Below, piece after piece: positions 31,379 through 32,388 of a stretch of DNA of 32,388 bases (positions are counted from its first letter, which is position 1; each line of letters begins with the position of its first letter). Source of the stretch: an uncultured Clostridia bacterium (lineage in GTDB: Bacteria > Bacillota > Clostridia > Christensenellales > UBA1750). The notes under the pieces are model-generated. The model searched no databases, was not told the origin of the DNA, and saw only the letters and a list, made by a program, of their open reading frames with translations. A program made the translations under genes and the position numbers. The DNA is taken from positions 1 through 32,388 of the forward strand of contig CAJFMX010000027.1 of the NCBI GenBank assembly GCA_904393115.1. Reading direction: 5' to 3'.

Positions 31379-31585
31379 ATGATGGACCGCATTTCGCTGA
31401 TACTTGTGATTGTCGGCGCGCTGAACTGGCTCCTTGTGGGGCTGTTCCAGTTTGACCTGGTCTCGTGGATCTTCGGCGGGCAGGCGAACGCCTTCGCGCG
31501 CATCCTCTACGCGCTGGTCGGCATTGCGGGGCTGTGGAGCATCTCGCTTCTGTTCCGCCGCCGCGAGCCGGCGGTGCAGCACTAG
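31379..31585 (+). CDS. DUF378 small membrane protein
   Basis: A 68-residue protein with two membrane helices (about residues 5-25 and 40-60). It is recognised by the DUF378 pattern SLILVIVGALNWLLVGLFQFDLV and the closing Leu-rich helix. Function is unknown; Bacillus YuzA is a relative. GAGGAGGG precedes the tandem ATGs at 31379 and 31382, and either may be used. The open frame reaching upstream to 31196 is not coding. Confidence 0.85.
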   Translation: MMDRISLILVIVGALNWLLVGLFQFDLVSWIFGGQANAFARILYALVGIAGLWSISLLFRRREPAVQH

Positions 31586-31634
31586 TCTGCCCGCCGCGGC
31601 GCAAAACCGAAACACAAAAGGAGGAGTTTTCCCA

Positions 31635-32153
31635 ATGAAAGAAGTCAAGCTCTACGACGTCGCGCCCGACGTGCTCGACCGCATGGCGCACGGCGGCGTA
31701 TTCTTCACCGTGCAGGACAAGTCCGGGCGTTGCAACACGATGAACATCGGCTGGGGCAGCCTGTCCTGCTACTGGAACGGGCCGGTCTTCATCGCGCCCA
31801 TCCGCCACAACCGCTACACCTACGAGCTGCTGCAGAACGCGGACAGCTTCACGGTCTCCGTGCCGCTGGACGACGGCATGAAGGAGGCGCTTGCGCTGGT
31901 GGGCACGCGCCACGGCAACGAGGTGGACAAGTACGCGCTGGCGCACCTGACGCCGCTGGACGCGCTGTCGGTCAACGGCAAGGTCATCGGCCAGTGCGCG
32001 CTGCACATCGAGTGCCGCATCGCGCTGACGATGCCCATGGACCCCGAGGCGATGGACCCGGCCGTCCGCGAGCGCTGGTACGGCGACGGCGATTTCCACA
32101 CCCTGTACTTTGGCCAGGTCGTCGCCTGCTACCGCACGGACATCGACGACTGA
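31635..32153 (+). CDS. Flavin reductase family protein (FMN-binding split barrel)
   Basis: A 172-residue flavin-reductase-like protein. Typical stretches are NTMNIGWGSLSCYWNGPVF (residues 35-53), RHNRYTYELL and FTVSVPL, which line the FMN pocket in this family. In anaerobes such proteins may act as small FMN-dependent oxidoreductases; partner and substrate are unknown. AGGAGG lies 9 bases before ATG 31635. The frame is open further upstream, but that part overlaps the DUF378 gene. A GC hairpin and then the 90-bp repeat follow its stop codon. Confidence 0.88.
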   Translation: MKEVKLYDVAPDVLDRMAHGGVFFTVQDKSGRCNTMNIGWGSLSCYWNGPVFIAPIRHNRYTYELLQNADSFTVSVPLDDGMKEALALVGTRHGNEVDKYALAHLTPLDALSVNGKVIGQCALHIECRIALTMPMDPEAMDPAVRERWYGDGDFHTLYFGQVVACYRTDIDD

Positions 32154-32167
32154 TCCAAAATGCAAAA

Positions 32168-32238
32168 AAGGACCCGCTTGGCGGGTCCTTCAGCCTGTAG
32201 AAAAACCTGCTGTGGCAATTAAGCCAGAGCAGGTTTTT
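32168..32238 (+). terminator. Tandem terminator hairpins after the flavin reductase gene
   Basis: A perfect 10-bp hairpin (32168-32177 with 32181-32190, 3-base loop) comes first. The repeat-borne hairpin follows at 32201-32238 and ends in six T. The order and shape are the same as after csoR at the other end. Confidence 0.82.
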
Positions 32239-32289
32239 TGCGTGCAAGCAAGACCGAAAAAAGGAAAAATATCGAAATAGCAGCTGTAT
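32200..32289. repeat. 90-bp repeat, right copy (inverted relative to 1-90)
   Basis: Exact reverse complement of 1-90. On this strand the hairpin comes first, then an A-rich stretch ending in a run to CAGCTGTAT. The sequence continues past 32289 with no visible partner, because the left copy is cut off by the window start. Confidence 0.95.
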
Positions 32290-32312
32290 TTTTTCCCTAA
32301 TCTTGTTCGTTT

Positions 32313-32338
32313 GCCGCCATCCGGTGCAGGATGGCGGC
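32313..32338. repeat. 10-bp perfect hairpin beyond the right repeat
   Basis: GCCGCCATCC (32313-32322), a 6-base loop and GGATGGCGGC (32329-32338), with no T run on either side. It could be part of a longer composite repeat whose left counterpart is outside the window. Confidence 0.7.
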
Positions 32339-32388
32339 AATTCCATTTCCAGGTGGCCAATTTTTTTAGATTCATGGCAGCAAACTTA

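Overview
This window looks like ordinary chromosomal sequence from a high-GC (roughly two-thirds G+C by eye) Gram-positive anaerobe, most likely a gut member of the Clostridia. That is an inference from four things. First, nearly every gene has a strong AGGAGG-type ribosome binding site, with some GTG/TTG starts. Second, several promoters are classical SigA type with 17-bp spacing. Third, the gene families (YitT, a MazF very like the Bacillus/Clostridia type, AsnA, indolepyruvate:ferredoxin oxidoreductase with AMP-forming aryl-CoA ligases, GH172, FucI) fit strictly anaerobic gut Firmicutes. Fourth, there are no respiratory genes. No rRNA, tRNA, CRISPR array, transposase or phage gene was found, and no gap between genes exceeds 300 bases.

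Layout. 1-150: a 90-bp repeat carrying a terminator-like hairpin. 150-2954 (minus): an alpha-galactosidase with a translationally coupled zinc-ribbon micro-protein, a D-lactate-dehydrogenase-like enzyme and a CsoR copper sensor. 3139-5026 (plus): asnA-dapF, amino-acid biosynthesis. 5076-6957 (minus): gdhA followed by a GNAT acetyltransferase. 7178-12650 (minus): a five-gene operon (aryl-CoA ligase, iorA, iorB, second aryl-CoA ligase, double-ACT protein) for oxidative decarboxylation of aromatic 2-oxo acids. 12794-13624 (minus): a SpoU-type RNA methyltransferase, divergent from an iron alcohol dehydrogenase (13878-15050). 15115-16320 (minus): a zinc-ribbon P-loop protein and shikimate kinase. 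16547-19525 (plus): a sodium:solute symporter and a CNNM/CorC-type membrane protein. 19604-20185 (minus): a 5'-deoxynucleotidase with HE in place of HD. 20356-25940 (plus): a compact housekeeping run recX-birA-P1 peptidase-acpS-nnr-mazF-yitT. 26000-27067 (minus): GH172, divergent from fucI (27271-29082). 29154-30827 (minus): a RspA/mannonate-dehydratase-like enolase and a small lipoprotein. 31021-32153 (plus): two small proteins and a flavin reductase. 32154-32388: a terminator, then a perfect inverted copy of the 90-bp repeat and a further strong hairpin.

How the genes work together. Ammonium assimilation is represented by gdhA and asnA, whose promoters share a 12-base element across the -35 box. 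Sugar and sugar-acid scavenging is represented by GH27, GH172, fucI and the RspA-like dehydratase. The ior/paaK operon would turn transaminated Phe/Tyr/Trp into aryl-acetyl-CoA and reduced ferredoxin, with CoA ligases interconverting the thioester and the free aryl acid.

The most unusual non-genic signal is the 90-bp perfect inverted repeat pair at the two ends. Each copy sits just downstream of a gene 3' end and is preceded by a hairpin whose sequence varies while its shape is kept. It looks like a dispersed tandem-terminator repeat family.
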